From Phallusia mammillata (lineage: Eukaryota; Chordata; Ascidiacea; Phlebobranchia; Ascidiidae): DNA of 64,000 nt. Position 1 is the stretch's first letter; every line of letters starts with the position of its first letter. Of the stretch, positions 1 through 12,198 are shown piece after piece. The notes beneath the pieces were generated by a model. It ran no database searches and was not told the DNA's origin. It saw nothing but the letters and a program-made list of their open reading frames with translations. A program made the translations under genes and the position numbers. Location: contig QLIY01000426.1 of NCBI GenBank assembly GCA_003260075.1, forward strand, positions 1 to 64,000. Reading direction: 5' to 3'.

Positions 1-655
1 CAATAAACAGCTTTTCTACAACAACCGACGCAGCACCGTGCTCCACGGAAGTCAGCAACGAAAAGAACTAAACCACGTTGCGTTATCACACAAAACTGGC
101 AGTCCATTGTTACGTCACACAACGCACTAGGTTACAACACAAGTTGTACTAAGGAAATGCGGGAATCTATAGAAATCGGCAATTACTGGCAAATAAGATG
201 TAACACTAATAATTAAACTGCGAAGATCGATCAAACCCCAAATGCTCTTTAATGTTGCGTTACACTTTAACCATTAGGAGTAAACGCATTTAAGTTAAGA
301 TTTGAACACCATATTTCGTATTAATTTTGATGTATTTTTTTAATATTAGGGACCACAGTTCATTATAGGCTTTGTCTCAAGAAAATTAACATTCTAAGAT
401 CTGTGATTCTATGCAGAAAACATCATGTAGGGAATAAACCCAATGAAATTTGTATACATGTGGCAAATAGTAACCGAATGAATTTAGTATGTAGCCTATT
501 ACATTGTTGGTGAAGGTACTTCTCACCTTTCAAAATACATTGAAAATTGGTCAAAATGAGCGTATGACGTTTGGTAGAAGTATTGTGACTTTGGGAATAG
601 CATACTTTGCCATGATTTAAAAAAACAATATATTTAAAAGAGCGGATTTAATTTT
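1..655. other. Intergenic, nothing recognised
   Basis: This is AT-rich sequence. I see no coding exon, RNA gene or repeat boundary that I can support. The left edge of the tandem duplication begins shortly after it. Confidence 0.5.
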
Positions 656-1064
656 CGGCGTTGCTTGTGGCAGTGGGAGAGGTAAAAATAGTCGATGAGT
701 AAAACTTCAACTTGCGGTTAAGCTCGAATGTTTATAGGACTCGTTGCAGAGTATTGGGGCGTGAAGGAGGCGGAACCGAAGATCGCTAAACTTGTAAGGC
801 TTGCAACAAATATTACAACGATGTATAACATGCAACGTTTTCTAAAACCTGAGAAACTTACACCACTACCAACACTTTTTATATTTATTCAAAAAAAAAA
901 AAACACTGACCAAAACGCATAACAGAACAGTTCAAAATTAAATAGAGCGGGCTACGAGGAAACAGTGCTCAAATCGATGAGAAAATACGCAATGAGAGTA
1001 AGTTCATTACATAATAGCTGATAGCTTTGCAATATAACTTTGCCAGACACCGCTCAGTTTAAAC

Positions 1065-1536
1065 CAGGGGTGTCCAACTCGAAAGCACCGCCGTTCCAAT
1101 TTAGGTTTTAAAATATACTCGCGTGCCAACGTTTGGTACTTTTTCCAAACCATGTCTTAAACGTCTTAACGGTAGAAAAAAATATGTTGGCAAACGCAAG
1201 TAAACTTGTTTATGATGCTCCAGAAACCTTTTATAGTATATCATGTCGCCTAAAGCGCAGAATCCATTCCCCCCCCCCATAAAGGCCCGGAATTATCCAG
1301 AATTCGACAGTTTCAAGCGCCTAAAACTACGTATACGAATCGGGTGCAAAAACGATTTAATTAGTGGGTTCGTGTAACCTTGATACTGATCATCCTTACT
1401 GAAGTTAGAATAAAGGCCAAAAAGAATCAATAAAAAAAATTAATTGTCTGACAAATCCTAATGTTTACCATCTTAATGTGCAAAAACTTGCGTGCCATTT
1501 TTAAATGCTCTGCGTGCCACGTGTTGGACACCCCTG
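1065..1536. mobile_element. hAT-type MITE with 8-bp target duplication
   Basis: The terminal inverted repeats are CAGGGGTGTCCAAC at the left and the complementary GTTGGACACCCCTG at the right. They are flanked by a perfect 8-bp direct repeat GTTTAAAC (1057-1064 and 1537-1544). An 8-bp duplication with CAGGGG-type ends is typical of hAT elements. It has no transposase ORF, so it is non-autonomous. Unit B has the uninterrupted sequence near 8112-8125, so the insertion followed the duplication. A 10-C seam lies inside at 1269-1278. Confidence 0.85.
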
Positions 1537-1649
1537 GTTTAAACAAACAAATATGCATTTTTACGTCCTTTGGATTTCTTTGTTCATACCGCATTATCAG
1601 ATTTCATTATTAGATTTCCCCAAATGATTTTACTACGAAAGTTTTTCTT

Positions 1650-4600
1650 TCATTTGTCTTTATCTTTGCGAAAAGGACTTTTTAGACAACCCGAGTTTTC
1701 TTTGTCGTAGAACCACTCTGCAAGTGATGGTACGATTCGAGGTTTTGAAGGCAGTCCGAAGAGGGGGATGTCCTTTAACTGCGATTGATACACTGTGTTA
1801 AATTTGTTGTCTATGTTGATTCCGTGCAATATACGACAAAGTTGACAATAATTGGATTCACGCTCGTGTCCGGATTTGTCGAAAAGATCTTCAGTTGTCC
1901 ATTTTAGATATTCCTTGTATGCTGTGTCGTTTCTATTCAAATACCTGCATGTAAATATACCAACATTTTTGGTTGACTTTTTTATGCAAGCAAAAGTATA
2001 ACAGAATAAACAAAATCAGTTAACGTGAACATAAATTCATTAAAAAATGGAACTAATTTTGAAGCTCATTACTGCGATTCATACATATTTTGTACGACAG
2101 TAAATAACTATCAAACTAGCAGGCGACTCCAACAATTAACTGGGGCGTTTTTGAGACATTTGTCAAACAAAACAGTTATAATGCGCAGTTAAGGGCATGT
2201 ATAATTAGGACTTAGGATCCCTTTTCAGAACACTTACTTTAAATATTCCACAAGTTTTTTGGGCGTTGAAAAATCCTTGGCATAAATGAATGAGTTCGGT
2301 GGGGAAACTGCCTCATAATCATCGCGGGAAGGTCCTATAACCACTGGGACGGCTCCACTAATCAGTCCATTGTCGAAAAACTTTTCAGTTATATAATCCC
2401 TACAATTCCAAGTGTTTTCCAATGCAAAATAAAACTTGTACTTTGAGTACTCAAATTTTTGTTGTCGGTTTTGAAAACAACCTCCACCTAATACTAAATC
2501 ATCCAGCCCGTCGTTGATTAGGGATTTGACATATTTCATTCGGTCTCTTGCACCACGCGTGGCCCCACAGTTCGATGCTACCCAAATAGAGAGATGCGTT
2601 TTTTGCTTCACAAAAGCGTCAAGCTCGTTAGTGGACAACTTTTTTCCACGACGTCTTTTCCATAACGTTTGATATGTGAATGTCTTACCATAAAAGGCAT
2701 AGATGTCTGCATCCCGTCTAAATGAAAAATGCGGAAAGGGATAATAGCGAAACGTTTGCACTGTTGTCTACAACAGTGGTCGGCAACCGCCGGTCCGCGA
2801 GAAGTTCGTTACCGGGCCGTACAATTTTTTAGGTTAAATGCTATAAAACATTTTGACAACATATCCCGGGGATGACAACTTAATTTAAGCGATTTTATTG
2901 CTAAATATTTGTAGTTTTTTTGAAGACCAGTCCGCGATAAAATTTTAGTTTCAAAAACGGTCCGCAGTGCAAAAAAGGTTGCCGGCCCCTGGTCTACAAG
3001 GTTTGTAACGTGCCTTTGGGAAGCGATGACTTAAACTTACAAACTGGAAACAAATAAAATCTCAGATGCATCGAAAATAGTTGAAATAAATTCATATTTT
3101 TTAAACTCACGCGCAGAGCAGATTTTATCACCTTGATTTTGGATGGCCGGATGGATATAGGCTACACGTGCATATTTTAAAATACTTTCCATATTTAATG
3201 TAGATAAAAATAACATAGCACAATTGGATTGTGACATAGTCTTCTAAAGAGCTCAGCAGTCGCTGTACCTGTAGTTCATTGTCATGTTAAAAACATTGTC
3301 ATATTCGGTCAGTTTCATCCCGCGAAGCTCCAGCAAAGCTACTGGCGATTCCTTACTATACCAAACGTAATATTGATCCAATCTCCTGCATAGCGAAACA
3401 TTAGAATTCTTATTCTTTTGAAATAAAACCCGAACAAATTATATACCCGAACATATAAAGTATATTGCAAATCACGAGTCACCAGAGACTCAGTATACGA
3501 CAGATGGAGACAACAGTCGCATATAATAACAGACTGAAACGTTAACAAGTCTGAAGTCATCCACCGAATTTCAAATCATAATTACATTTTCAAAATCAGA
3601 TGAAAAGCATTTCTGCTAAGTCGAAACGTTGTAATGTTTCATAAACTTTTCTTTTTGTTCAACTGGCAAAATATAAACAAAACATCCGGCGCGTTTTCAT
3701 CAGGCTAATGTCAGCTACCCAACACAGTCGTTCTTATAACACCAAACGGGTGAACACGAAAAAGAGACAAGCGCAAAAACACAGACATTACCCTGATGAA
3801 GACGCCCCACGTGAGACGTCGAAACGTCGGATGTTTGGTTCATATTTGCCGGTTGAACAAAAGGAACGTTTATGAAATATGCCTGGCGACAACACTATAT
3901 ATTTTCGTTGCAATGTTTTTGTTAAAATGTTATAGAGTTGGTTCTATTAAGTATTGCTATGAGCGGTCGGTTTAATAGTACTAGCTTAGCTTGCAGGCTT
4001 TTCCATACCTTGTTGCAGGCATTGTGGTAAGTTTCAATTCGCTGAAGTGAAATACAACAGCTTTTGCGTTTTTTTCATTGATCTGTAAATATTGCGATTA
4101 ATTGTATGATTGCTTATTGCTGTATTAAGCCGTTAGTTCTTTTCAACATCACTGCACAGCACATACAGAGACACAGAGTTGTTTTGTTAGTGTCACAAAC
4201 ATCAGTGAAATTCTTTTTAATGTGCGTGTACCTTCGTTCTGTTCAGCGTGACTTGGCAATTCCCACACTCATATGGCAGGGAATCAAATTGAGTTTTTTC
4301 CCCCCCCCCACGTCGGATGTTTGGTTCATATTTGCCGGTTGAACAAAAGGAACGTTTATGAAATATGCCTGGCGACAACACTATATATTTTCGTTGCAAT
4401 GTTTTTGTTAAAATGTTATAGAGTTGGTTCTATTAAGTATTGCTATGAGCGGTCGGTTTAATAGTACTAGCTTAGCTTGCAGGCTTTTCCATACCTTGTT
4501 GCAGGCATTGTGGTAAGTTTCAATTCGCTGAAGTGAAATACAACAGCTTTTGCGTTTTTTTCATTGATCTGTAAATATTGCGAGTAATTGTATGCTTGCT

Positions 4601-5755
4601 TATTGCTGTATTAAGCCGTTAGTTCTTTTCAACATCACTGTACATACAGCGTTGTTTTGTTAGTGTCACAAACATCAGTGAAATTCTTTTTAATGTGCGT
4701 GTACCTTCGTTCTGTTCAGCGTGACTTGGCAATTCCCACACTCATATGGCAGGGAATCAAATTGAGTTTTTTCGCCAAATGGCGGATACCAATTTATAAT
4801 TATGATCTGAAAATCAAATTAATCAAACAGGCGAGTGATTGAATAACATAACAGTGTAGAATGAACCAATTATTAAACAGCATAACAATGTATAGATTAG
4901 GGTTCTGCCTAAATTTCAATTGTTGTTGTTATCAAGTAAACAGTAAATGGAGTTACATGTCAAAAAATCCAAGCGTAACATTTTTAACATTGAAAACTTT
5001 AATTGTTTATTCTGCTTGTTCGTACCCCCCCCCCTGGGCTGTGCAGCCAGCATCTGACGTCGACAGTGGGCGCCGATCCAGCCTTCCTCGTTTATTATTA
5101 CGTCACACATATGTAGCGCAATCAAATTATTCGCACTACAGCAACGCAGGGTTCGAAATCAAAGATTGTTTAACCGATGCAAGGTTGGAAATGAGGTTGT
5201 GTCGGACCTTGGACTTTTCATTTAAAACATATCGGACTTCGGACTTTTTAATTCAAAACATTTTAATTCGTGTAATTGTCGTGTCATATTGTCTCGGTCA
5301 AACCTCACCTTTTTTTCTACACAAAAACCTGACCGGCTGTTAAACCTGTTTTACTTATCACTGCACCGGTCGATTACTGCTTAAGGCNAAACAGGCGAGT
5401 GATTGAATAACATAACAGTGTAGAATGAACCAATTACTAAACAGCATAACAATGTATAAATTAGGGTTCTACCTAAATTTCCATTGTTGCTGTTATCAAG
5501 TAAACAGTAAAAGGTGTTGCATTTTAAAAAATCCAAGCGTAACATTTTTAACATTGAATACTTTACCCCCCCCCCGTGAAGCAACGTCTTAAACTGCTTC
5601 CAGCCATGTTACACTTGACACTTATATAAGCGATTTAAAGAATAATTACGGTTTAGAACACAGTTAATTTTTCGGGCGTACGTTTTTACGACTACGCTGG
5701 CATAACAACTATGTGACCTGAACGCTATATAATCTGCATCAATTTTGACTTAAAA

Positions 5756-5836
<81 letters not shown>

Positions 5837-6550
5837 TTTAGCCGCAAGAGGCGCTTTCGTGGCATGCTTTATTGAAATATAATGGGGGAACGCTAAACCA
5901 GTCTTGAGTGTTTTAGGTTTGTTTAATCAGCGATAGTTTGATTATTAGAGTCAGATAAACGAAGTGTTCTTTATTGTCTACCCACTGGGTCAGTACAAAT
6001 TTGGTGATCCCGACGTGATTTGAACACGCAACCTTCTGATCTGGAGTCAGAAGATTCTGATCTGGGTCAGTACACATGGCTACACCCCCCCCCCCTTTTA
6101 AACTATTAAGCTATCATCCAGCTGCACGCCCAAACAAAGGGTCTACAAAAATTGTCTGTAGGTGAGCAAAAATAATGAAATCCCCCCCCCCACAGCATAT
6201 AGCAAAATAAAAAGTGTACAAAAACACAAATTTTATGAATTAATTAGGGAGCCGACCACTCAAATCTTAATTGAACAAAGTTAAAGCATCGAGCCAATAA
6301 ATAATAAGCTGCAGACATTGCACACTGTTTGCAGTTACATGGCTACCCTAGCCAAATACCGTACATCTCAGCTGCTAGCAGGATTTATTAATTAAGATTA
6401 TTTGCATCCACAACAGTTTGTTGACATTTTTGCACATTTACTCACGTGTTCAAAGTTCCCTTTTTCTTCCATAGCTAGTTCGATGTAAATAAGCACTGCA
6501 GCAGTCAGCAGAAGCGAAAGAAACACCCACTTACAACGACAAAATTCCAT
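1650..6550 (-). CDS. Alpha-1,3-fucosyltransferase (GT10 family), copy A
   Basis: This is a type II Golgi enzyme expected to move fucose from GDP-fucose to N-acetyllactosamine-type glycans. I read four exons on the minus strand. Exon 6550-6446 (105 nt) gives a short basic N-terminus and a signal anchor (VFLSLLLTAAVLIYI). Exon 3385-3269 (117 nt) gives QYYVWYSKESP and ends NVFNMTMNYR. Exon 2717-2238 starts RDADIYAFYG and holds the GT10 donor-site region KFYFALENTWNCRDYITEKF followed by AVPVVIGPSRDDYE. Exon 1944-1650 ends the protein and holds a Cys pair (YCQLC). All junctions are GT-AG and the joined frame is open (NYR|RDADI, EYLK|YLNRND). The exon or exons for the stem and first Rossmann half, expected between 3400 and 6440, were not found. 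They may be diverged or lost at the seams there. The gene could therefore be damaged. Copy B at 8423-12198 is its tandem paralogue. Confidence 0.85.
2774..2991. mobile_element. hAT-type MITE inside the fucosyltransferase A intron
   Basis: Ends are CAGTGGTCGGCAACC and GGTTGCCGGCCCCTG. The flanking 8-bp repeat is GTCTACAA (2766-2773 and 2992-2999). The paralogous site in unit B (near 10268-10280) is empty. The same family, with GGTCCGCG-rich subterminal sequence, is present at 9295 and 10837. Confidence 0.88.
3818..4790. repeat. Direct duplication across a 10-C seam
   Basis: About 3818-4299 is repeated as about 4310-4780 with a few substitutions and small indels. The two copies meet at a run of ten C (4300-4309). 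The pattern fits two alleles placed in series, not an ancient repeat. The underlying sequence matches unit B near 11040-11410. The phrase CGTCGAAACGTCGGATG at 3818 resembles repeats elsewhere in the window. Confidence 0.75.
5388..5565. repeat. Second copy of 4827-5000 at an N and a 10-C seam
   Basis: Starting right after the single N at 5387, the sequence repeats 4827-5000 (ACAGGCGAGTGATTGAATAA onward) and stops at a ten-C run (5566-5575). Unit B carries one related copy near 11490-11640. The 350 bases between the copies (5035-5386) show nothing I recognise. Confidence 0.7.
5757..5836. other. Run of 80 C, probable gap filler
   Basis: An uninterrupted 80-base C run. It is one of six long homopolymer runs in the window and is best treated as an unknown-length gap, not as genomic sequence. 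Confidence 0.75.
5998..6061 (-). pseudogene. tRNA-Trp 3' half with CCA tail, retrotransposed
   Basis: Read on the minus strand, the sequence holds the anticodon arm CTGACTCCAGATCAG (anticodon CCA). It continues through the T arm (GCGTGTTCAAATCACG) and ends in GGGATCACCA. This is the 3' half of a eukaryotic tRNA-Trp, including the CCA that nuclear tRNA genes do not encode. No D arm or acceptor 5' strand is present. The insert is bracketed by a 13-bp direct repeat CTGGGTCAGTACA (5985-5997 and 6062-6074). Together these point to reverse transcription of a mature tRNA fragment and insertion, not to a working gene. Confidence 0.85.
6096..6180. repeat. Partial copy of 6664-6750 between two C runs
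   Basis: The piece between the C runs at 6085-6095 and 6182-6191 repeats 6664-6750 (TTTTAAACTATTAAGCTATC onward) with minor differences. It is read as an allelic contig fragment. The sequence from 6192 to 6445 matches unit B near 11760-12090 and leads into fucosyltransferase exon 1. Confidence 0.7.
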
Positions 6551-7576
6551 ATTGTTCTAGCGGTCTAGCTGTGTACAGCTATTTTAACTGTTAAACAGCA
6601 ACGATTCGCAATGCTACTATTTCGTTATTTGCAATCTAAGCGACTGGCAACTGATGAATATGTGTCTTTTAAACTATTAAGCTATCATCCAGCTGCACGC
6701 CCAAACAAAGGGTGTACAAAAATTGTCTGTAGGTAAGCGAAAATAAGGAAACCCCAAAAATCCTATATTCAACTTAGCCTTCATTACAGAAAGTCAGAAG
6801 TTGTTGTTGACGTTCAGCGCATATTGGGTCCTCTTTTTACTGTTCGAACTTTTTGCTGATCAGCTATTTATTCAAGGCGACTGTTTAATTATACAATCGG
6901 TGTTTGCTACCTTTTACACACAGAAAACTGAACAGCTAATAGCCTTCAAAGTGTACAAAGGTCTGAACCGAAATATTGCATTGGCAAATAAGGAAAAAAC
7001 TGTCAACGCGTTTTTTTCTAATGTTTCGTTTATACGACGTAACTGACTTCAACTCTGTTTGGTGCAGTAGGTCTATGTTTTACCTGACATGCTGCTCAAA
7101 CTTAAATTTTCAAAACAAATGCTAAAGATTATGTTCCAAACCATATCTAAATGTTTTGACCCGTACCATATCTGCTGTGTTTAACTTTATTCGCGTTTTA
7201 ACGACACAGCACCATCTCCCTCTTCTCTAAACAATGCACTGTACAGAACTATGGAATATATCTCCCATTGCACGAGAGAGGACGTATGACTGCAGGTCAA
7301 ACCTAGCTGACTGCAAAACTAAGAGTCGGGACGGAACTAAGTTTTCCGCGACCTGTAACACAGACAAGGAGCGTTTAGGTGCGTGCCAAGGCGGCCCCCT
7401 TGACTGTTACCAGACGAAAACATGTGGAGCTACTAACGTAAGAACTAACAGTAACCAGCTTTGCTAAGAAAATGCTAATAAACTTGGACATGGTGATTAT
7501 TAGCCTTTGCTGCAGTTTAAGTTTAAAGTTTGAACAATACATAAAGACGAAAGACAATTTTATAATTTGGCTTAAC
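6551..7576. promoter_or_regulatory. Conserved 5' flank of fucosyltransferase A
   Basis: This stretch lies upstream of exon 1 (minus gene). It is matched in unit B at about 12199-12850, best at 6720-6800 and 6910-7050. Similarity fades after about 7260. Conservation may only reflect the shared duplication. I see no convincing ORF: a 77-codon plus-strand frame at 7234-7467 is not preserved in unit B. Confidence 0.35.
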
Positions 7577-8422
7577 AGCTTGTGGCAGTGTGAGAGGTAA
7601 AAATAGTCGACGAGTAAAACTTGAACTTGCGGTTAAGCTCGAATGTTTAGGGCTCGATGCAGAGCACTGAAGCGTGAAGGAAGGCAGAACCGGAGATGGC
7701 TGAACTTCTACGGCTTGCAACAAATATTACAATGATGTGTAACGTGCAAGCTTTTTTAAAACCAAATATTGTAGTCCGATAAAGCCATTGTTTACAAACT
7801 AAGGCAAGGTTTTATATTTAATCCAAAAAAACATAACAGTCGAACTACGGATAGTGCTTCTAGAATAAAACTGCTGACCAAATGGTTCAGAAATTACAAA
7901 TGCCGGATCGATCTGGCAGGAAAAACAAAAACAAGTCAATCTCGCACTTATTAGATTAGTTTGATTTCAACACGCACAACAGTTTTCATTAAAAACAAAT
8001 ACAGCGGGTTACGAGGCGGAAGTGCCTATGTGATGAGAAAATACGGAATGAGACTAAGCTTCGTATTATAACTTATAAAAGCTGATTGCTTTACATTGAT
8101 GTTGCTGGTCAACGCTCAGTTTAAAGAAAATATAAAACATTCCAGACATACAAACAAATATGCGTTTTTGCGTCATTTTAGTTCTCCTTGAGAATACAGG
8201 CATTGTTAGATTTTCCCAAAAGGCTTTTACTACAAAAGTCTTTCTCTTATCAATCTCAATCTCAAACATTTAAAATTTAAGAATATTGCCAAAAGGGACA
8301 GCCAATGCTTTTTTTGTTTTTATCTTACAGTGTACCCTGGCATATTCCCATTTTAGGGGCCCTTACCGTTCGTTCTCTGTCTAATAAAGATCAACAGATT
8401 GGTGAACTTTTGTTTAACAGCC

Positions 8423-11400
8423 CTATTTTAGACAATCCGAGTTTTCCGTCCCGTAGAACCACTTTGCAAGTGATGGTACGATTCGAGGTTTTGAAGGCCA
8501 TCCGAAGAGGGGTATGTCCCTTAAATGCGATTGATATATTGGATTAAATATGTTGTCTATGTTGATTCCGTGCAGTATACGACAAAGTTGGCAATAATCG
8601 GTTTCACGCTGATGTCCAGGAATGTCGATAAGATCATCAGTTGTCCATTTTAGATATTCCTTACATGCTGTGTCGTTTTTATTCAAATACCTGCAAGATA
8701 AAAATAACAGACAAACGAAAACGAATCGGAATTCATTGACAAGAATACGTACAAATTTGTTGGGAATTTACAGTTAACAGGTATTCTTGTGACCAAAATT
8801 GGATTTTTGGTTATGCTTCTTGATGGTATATTTAAAGAAGTTCCAAACGCAGTGGTTCTTGACCAGGGGATACCAGACCGTTTTAATTCGGTCGTAATCC
8901 AAACATACATATTTTATTTAGTTGTAATCGTAATGCTGATTATTGTGTTTCATACAAATGTAAAAGTGTCGTGCAGAGAATAACCAGTCATGAGGTAACA
9001 TCAAAATTTCCTTAAGCATTTTCGAAACAGATGTGTATGTGGTATATTAATAACTTTGGTAGTCATATTTCTGCAAATGTTATGATGGAAACACAAATAA
9101 ACTTATAAACAATATCTTTAGGAAACATAGATTAACGTAGCGCCCTCTTAAGTTCACTTCGCACTGGTGAAGTAGTAGCTAAACAGCGTAAAATCGCATC
9201 AAACCAGTTTTAGTAATTGTGCGAAACCTGAGGGGGACGTTACGGACAGGACCAATATCTAAGCGGGGCATCGACAAAAAAGTTTGGTGTAGAACAGTCG
9301 TCGGCAACCACCGGTCCGCGGCCCGGTACAGGTCCGCGAGGAGTTCGTTACCGGGCCGTATAATTTTTCAGGTTAAATGTTATAAAACATTTTCCCCATG
9401 TATCCCGGGCATGATAAACTCATTTAAGCGTTTTTATAGCTATATATTTGTAGTTTTTTGAAGACCGGTCCGCAATAAAATTTTAGTTTCTAAACCGGTC
9501 CGCAGTGCAAAAAAGGTTACCGACCCCTGGTGTAGAAGACCACTGGTGTTGAAGGATTAAAATCTTATACTGCATAAAAAACACAAACGTATAGATACAG
9601 TTCTAAGACCAATTGACAGAAACTGCAAATACAGACGGTTTAAAAAAATATATTTGAATAGGTTGGATATTTAGAGATAGATTTCAGGGTTTACATTACA
9701 TAGGTTATATTCAGTATGTTATATTTGTTTCCCTTTTTAAGAACACTTACTTTAAATATTCCACAAGTTTCTTAGGCGTTGAAAAATCCTTGGCATAAAT
9801 GAATGAGTTCGGCGGGGAAACTGCCTCATAGTCATCGCGGGACGGTCCCATAACCACTGGGACGGCTCCACTAATCAGTCCATTGTAGAAAAACTTTTCA
9901 GTTATATAATCCCTACAGTTCCAAGCGTTTTCCAATGCAAAATAAAACTTGTACTTTGAGTACTCAAATTTTGGTTGTCGGTTTTTAAAGCAATCCCCAC
10001 CTAATACTATGTCGTCCAGCCCGTGGTTAATTAAGGAAGTAACATATTCCATTCGGTCTCTTGCACCACTCGTGGACCCACAGTTCGATGCTACCCAAAT
10101 AGAAAGATGTGTTTTTTGCTTCACAAAAGCATCAAGCTCGTTTCTGGACAACTTTGTTTCACCACGCCTTTTCCATATCCTGTGAATACTGAATTCGGTA
10201 GCGCAGATGTCTGCATCCCGTCTAAATGAAAAATACGGGAAGGGATAATAGCGAAACGTTTGCACTGTTGCCTATAAGGTTTGTAACGTGCCTTTGCGAA
10301 GCAACGGCTTAAAAATACATACTGGAAAAAAATTCAGATGCAAAATCGAAAATAGTTGCCGACAATGTTTGACTTTATTCTACAAGTAACGAAATACATT
10401 CTTAATTTTTTTAACTCATGCACAGAGCAGATTCTATTACCCTGTTTTTGGATGGCCAGGTCGATGTACACGTACACATTTTTAAATCCCTTTATAATTA
10501 ATGTAGATAAATAAACTACCACAACTTGCGACATATAGACGTTGGTTAAAGTTATAAAAGCATACGGACCCAGTCGCTATACCTGTAGTTCATAGTCATG
10601 TTAAAAACATTGTCATATTCGGTCAGTTTCATCCCGCGCAGCTGCAACAAAGCTACTGGCGATTCCATGCAACGCCAAACGTAATATTGATCCAATCTCC
10701 TGTAGAGGGAAACATTAACAGTTGAGGCTGCTTTCCAATAAAACCCGACTTGACTCCACTACATAGAAATATTTCTGAAGTCGAATGGTTGTAAATTGTA
10801 ATGTTTTGTTAAAATGACAGTTTCAGTTCCCTATTGCAGGGGTCGGCAACCTTTTTTGCAGTGCGGACCGCTTTAGAAAGTGAAATATATCGCGGGACCG
10901 GTCTTCAAAAAACTACAAATATTTAGCAATAAAAACGCTTAATTAGTTTATCATCCCGGGAAACATGGGCAAAATGTTTTGTAGCATTTAACCTAAAAAA
11001 TTTTACGGCCCGGTACCAACTCGGCGGTTGCCGACCAGCACTGCCCTATTATTGTATTGCTATATCAGCGGTTGGTTTAATAAATAGTACTTGTTCGTTT
11101 AGTATGCCTTTCCATACCTTGTTGCTGGCATTGTGGTAAGTTCCAATTCGTTGAAGTGAAATATAACAGCTTTGGCATTTGTTTCATTGATCTGTAAATA
11201 TTGCTACCAATTATATGCTTGCTGTATTAAATCGCTATTCCTTTTCGAAATTACTGCATGTACACTTTTATTATCAAAAAGCGTTATTTTGTTAGTATCA
11301 CAATTGTCGATGAAATACTTTTAATGTGTATGTACCTTTGTTCTGTTCAGCGTGACTTGGCAATTCCCGCATTCATACGGAAGGGAATCAAATTGAACTT

Positions 11401-12198
11401 TGTCGCCAAATGGTGGATACCAGTTTATAATTATGATCTGAAAAACAAAATATTGTGGATACCAGTTTATAATTATGATCTCAAATTAAACAAACAGACC
11501 GGTGATTGTGTAAAAGTCCAACTACCAAACAGCATAACAATGTATAAATTAGGGTTCCATTTCCAAGGTTATTATTGATAAGCAAACAGTTACAAGGTAT
11601 ACTATTTTCAAAAATCCAAGCGTAACAGTTTAATGTTGAACTTTTTTTTGCTTGTTTGAACGAAGCCTACTTTGTTTGTTGCGTTTTTTAGGGCTTCATC
11701 TAATAGATCTTGCTCTGTTGAAAAGTTGTGTGAAAGCCAATGAAAGGAATTCGTTGACTGTCTGACCTACAACAAATGTCATGTACAAAAAACACGAATA
11801 AAACATGATTTAATTAAGGGTCCTACCAATTAAAACTGAAACAAAGGGAAATACATCAAGCCAATAAATGATAAGCTGCAGACAATGCACACTGTTTGGC
11901 CGTCGTATGGCTATACACTTAGCCAATACCATCTAAAGTTATCTCTTGTCACCAGCTGCACTGATGAGACCTTATGGGTCGAAAGAGTGTGCCTCAATTG
12001 TCTGCAGTTGAACAAAGGGTTTTCCATAGCTTACATAGCAGGGGTTTAAGTAAGATTATTTGCGCCCACAACAGTTTGTGCACATTTACTTACTTTTTTA
12101 AAGTTCCATTTTGCTTCTTTAGCTAATTTGATGTAAACAAGCACTGCAACAGTCAGCAGAAGAAAAAGAAATACCCACATAAAACGACGAAGTTGCAT
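8423..12198 (-). CDS. Alpha-1,3-fucosyltransferase (GT10 family), copy B
   Basis: Same design as copy A. Exon 12198-12094 (105 nt) encodes a basic N-terminus and signal anchor (WVFLFLLLTVAVLVYI). Exon 10699-10583 (117 nt) encodes QYYVWRCMESP and NVFNMTMNYR. Exon 10221-9751 (471 nt) encodes RDADICATEF, then KFYFALENAWNCRDYITEKF and AVPVVMGPSRDDYE. Exon 8690-8423 ends at ENSDCLK, eight residues shorter than copy A. GT-AG junctions keep the frame. Compared with A it has lost three codons after RDADI, where family members usually have an aromatic-Pro-Tyr-Gly segment. As in copy A, the exon for the first half of the catalytic domain was not located (10700-12090). That leaves open whether either copy makes an active enzyme. 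Both would act in the Golgi lumen. Confidence 0.83.
9295..9529. mobile_element. hAT-type MITE with 8-bp target duplication
   Basis: Begins CAGTCGTCGGCAACC, ends CCGACCCCTG. It is flanked by perfect 8-bp repeats GTGTAGAA (9287-9294 and 9530-9537). Internal sequence is like the elements at 2774 and 10837. Confidence 0.87.
10837..11043. mobile_element. hAT-type MITE
   Basis: Begins CAGGGGTCGGCAACC and ends GGTTGCCGACCAGCACTG. It is flanked by CCCTATTG (10829-10836) and CCCTATTA (11044-11051), a 7-of-8 match. Unit A (near 3930-3960) is unoccupied. Its internal GGACCGGTCTTC sequence is the reverse complement of that in the 9295 element, so it sits in the opposite orientation. Confidence 0.83.
11879..12010. 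repeat. Interspersed fold-back repeat (GACAATGCACACTG type)
   Basis: Begins CAGACAATGCACACTG and ends near AATTGTCTGCAG. It contains GATGAGACCTTATGGGTCGAAA. Related copies are at about 23650-23795, 27440-27540 and 55930-56085. The complementary ends and shared core suggest a non-autonomous element family. Confidence 0.5.

Larger units (their letters stand above)
660..7260. repeat. Tandem segmental duplication, unit A
   Basis: The sequence from about 660 (a run containing GTGGCAGTGGGAGAGGTAAA) to about 7260 is matched in the same order by about 7577-12850. The match covers the 3' flank, all fucosyltransferase exons and the 5' flank, including the stretch near 6720-6790 that matches 12297-12365. 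Unit A is longer because of MITEs at 1065 and 2774 and because of haplotype duplications at assembly seams. I compared the units by eye, so the edges are approximate. Confidence 0.8.

Noticed and set aside
5757-5836. Long C runs as G-quadruplex or i-motif regulatory elements
   Set aside because: Runs are pure, sit at duplicated contig joins and show no natural interruptions.
5998-6061. Functional tRNA-Trp gene
   Set aside because: Only the 3' half is present, CCA is encoded, and flanking direct repeats show an insertion.
7234-7467. Small Cys-containing secreted protein on the plus strand
   Set aside because: No signal peptide, the frame is not preserved in the paralogous unit B, and the region is the 5' flank of the fucosyltransferase.
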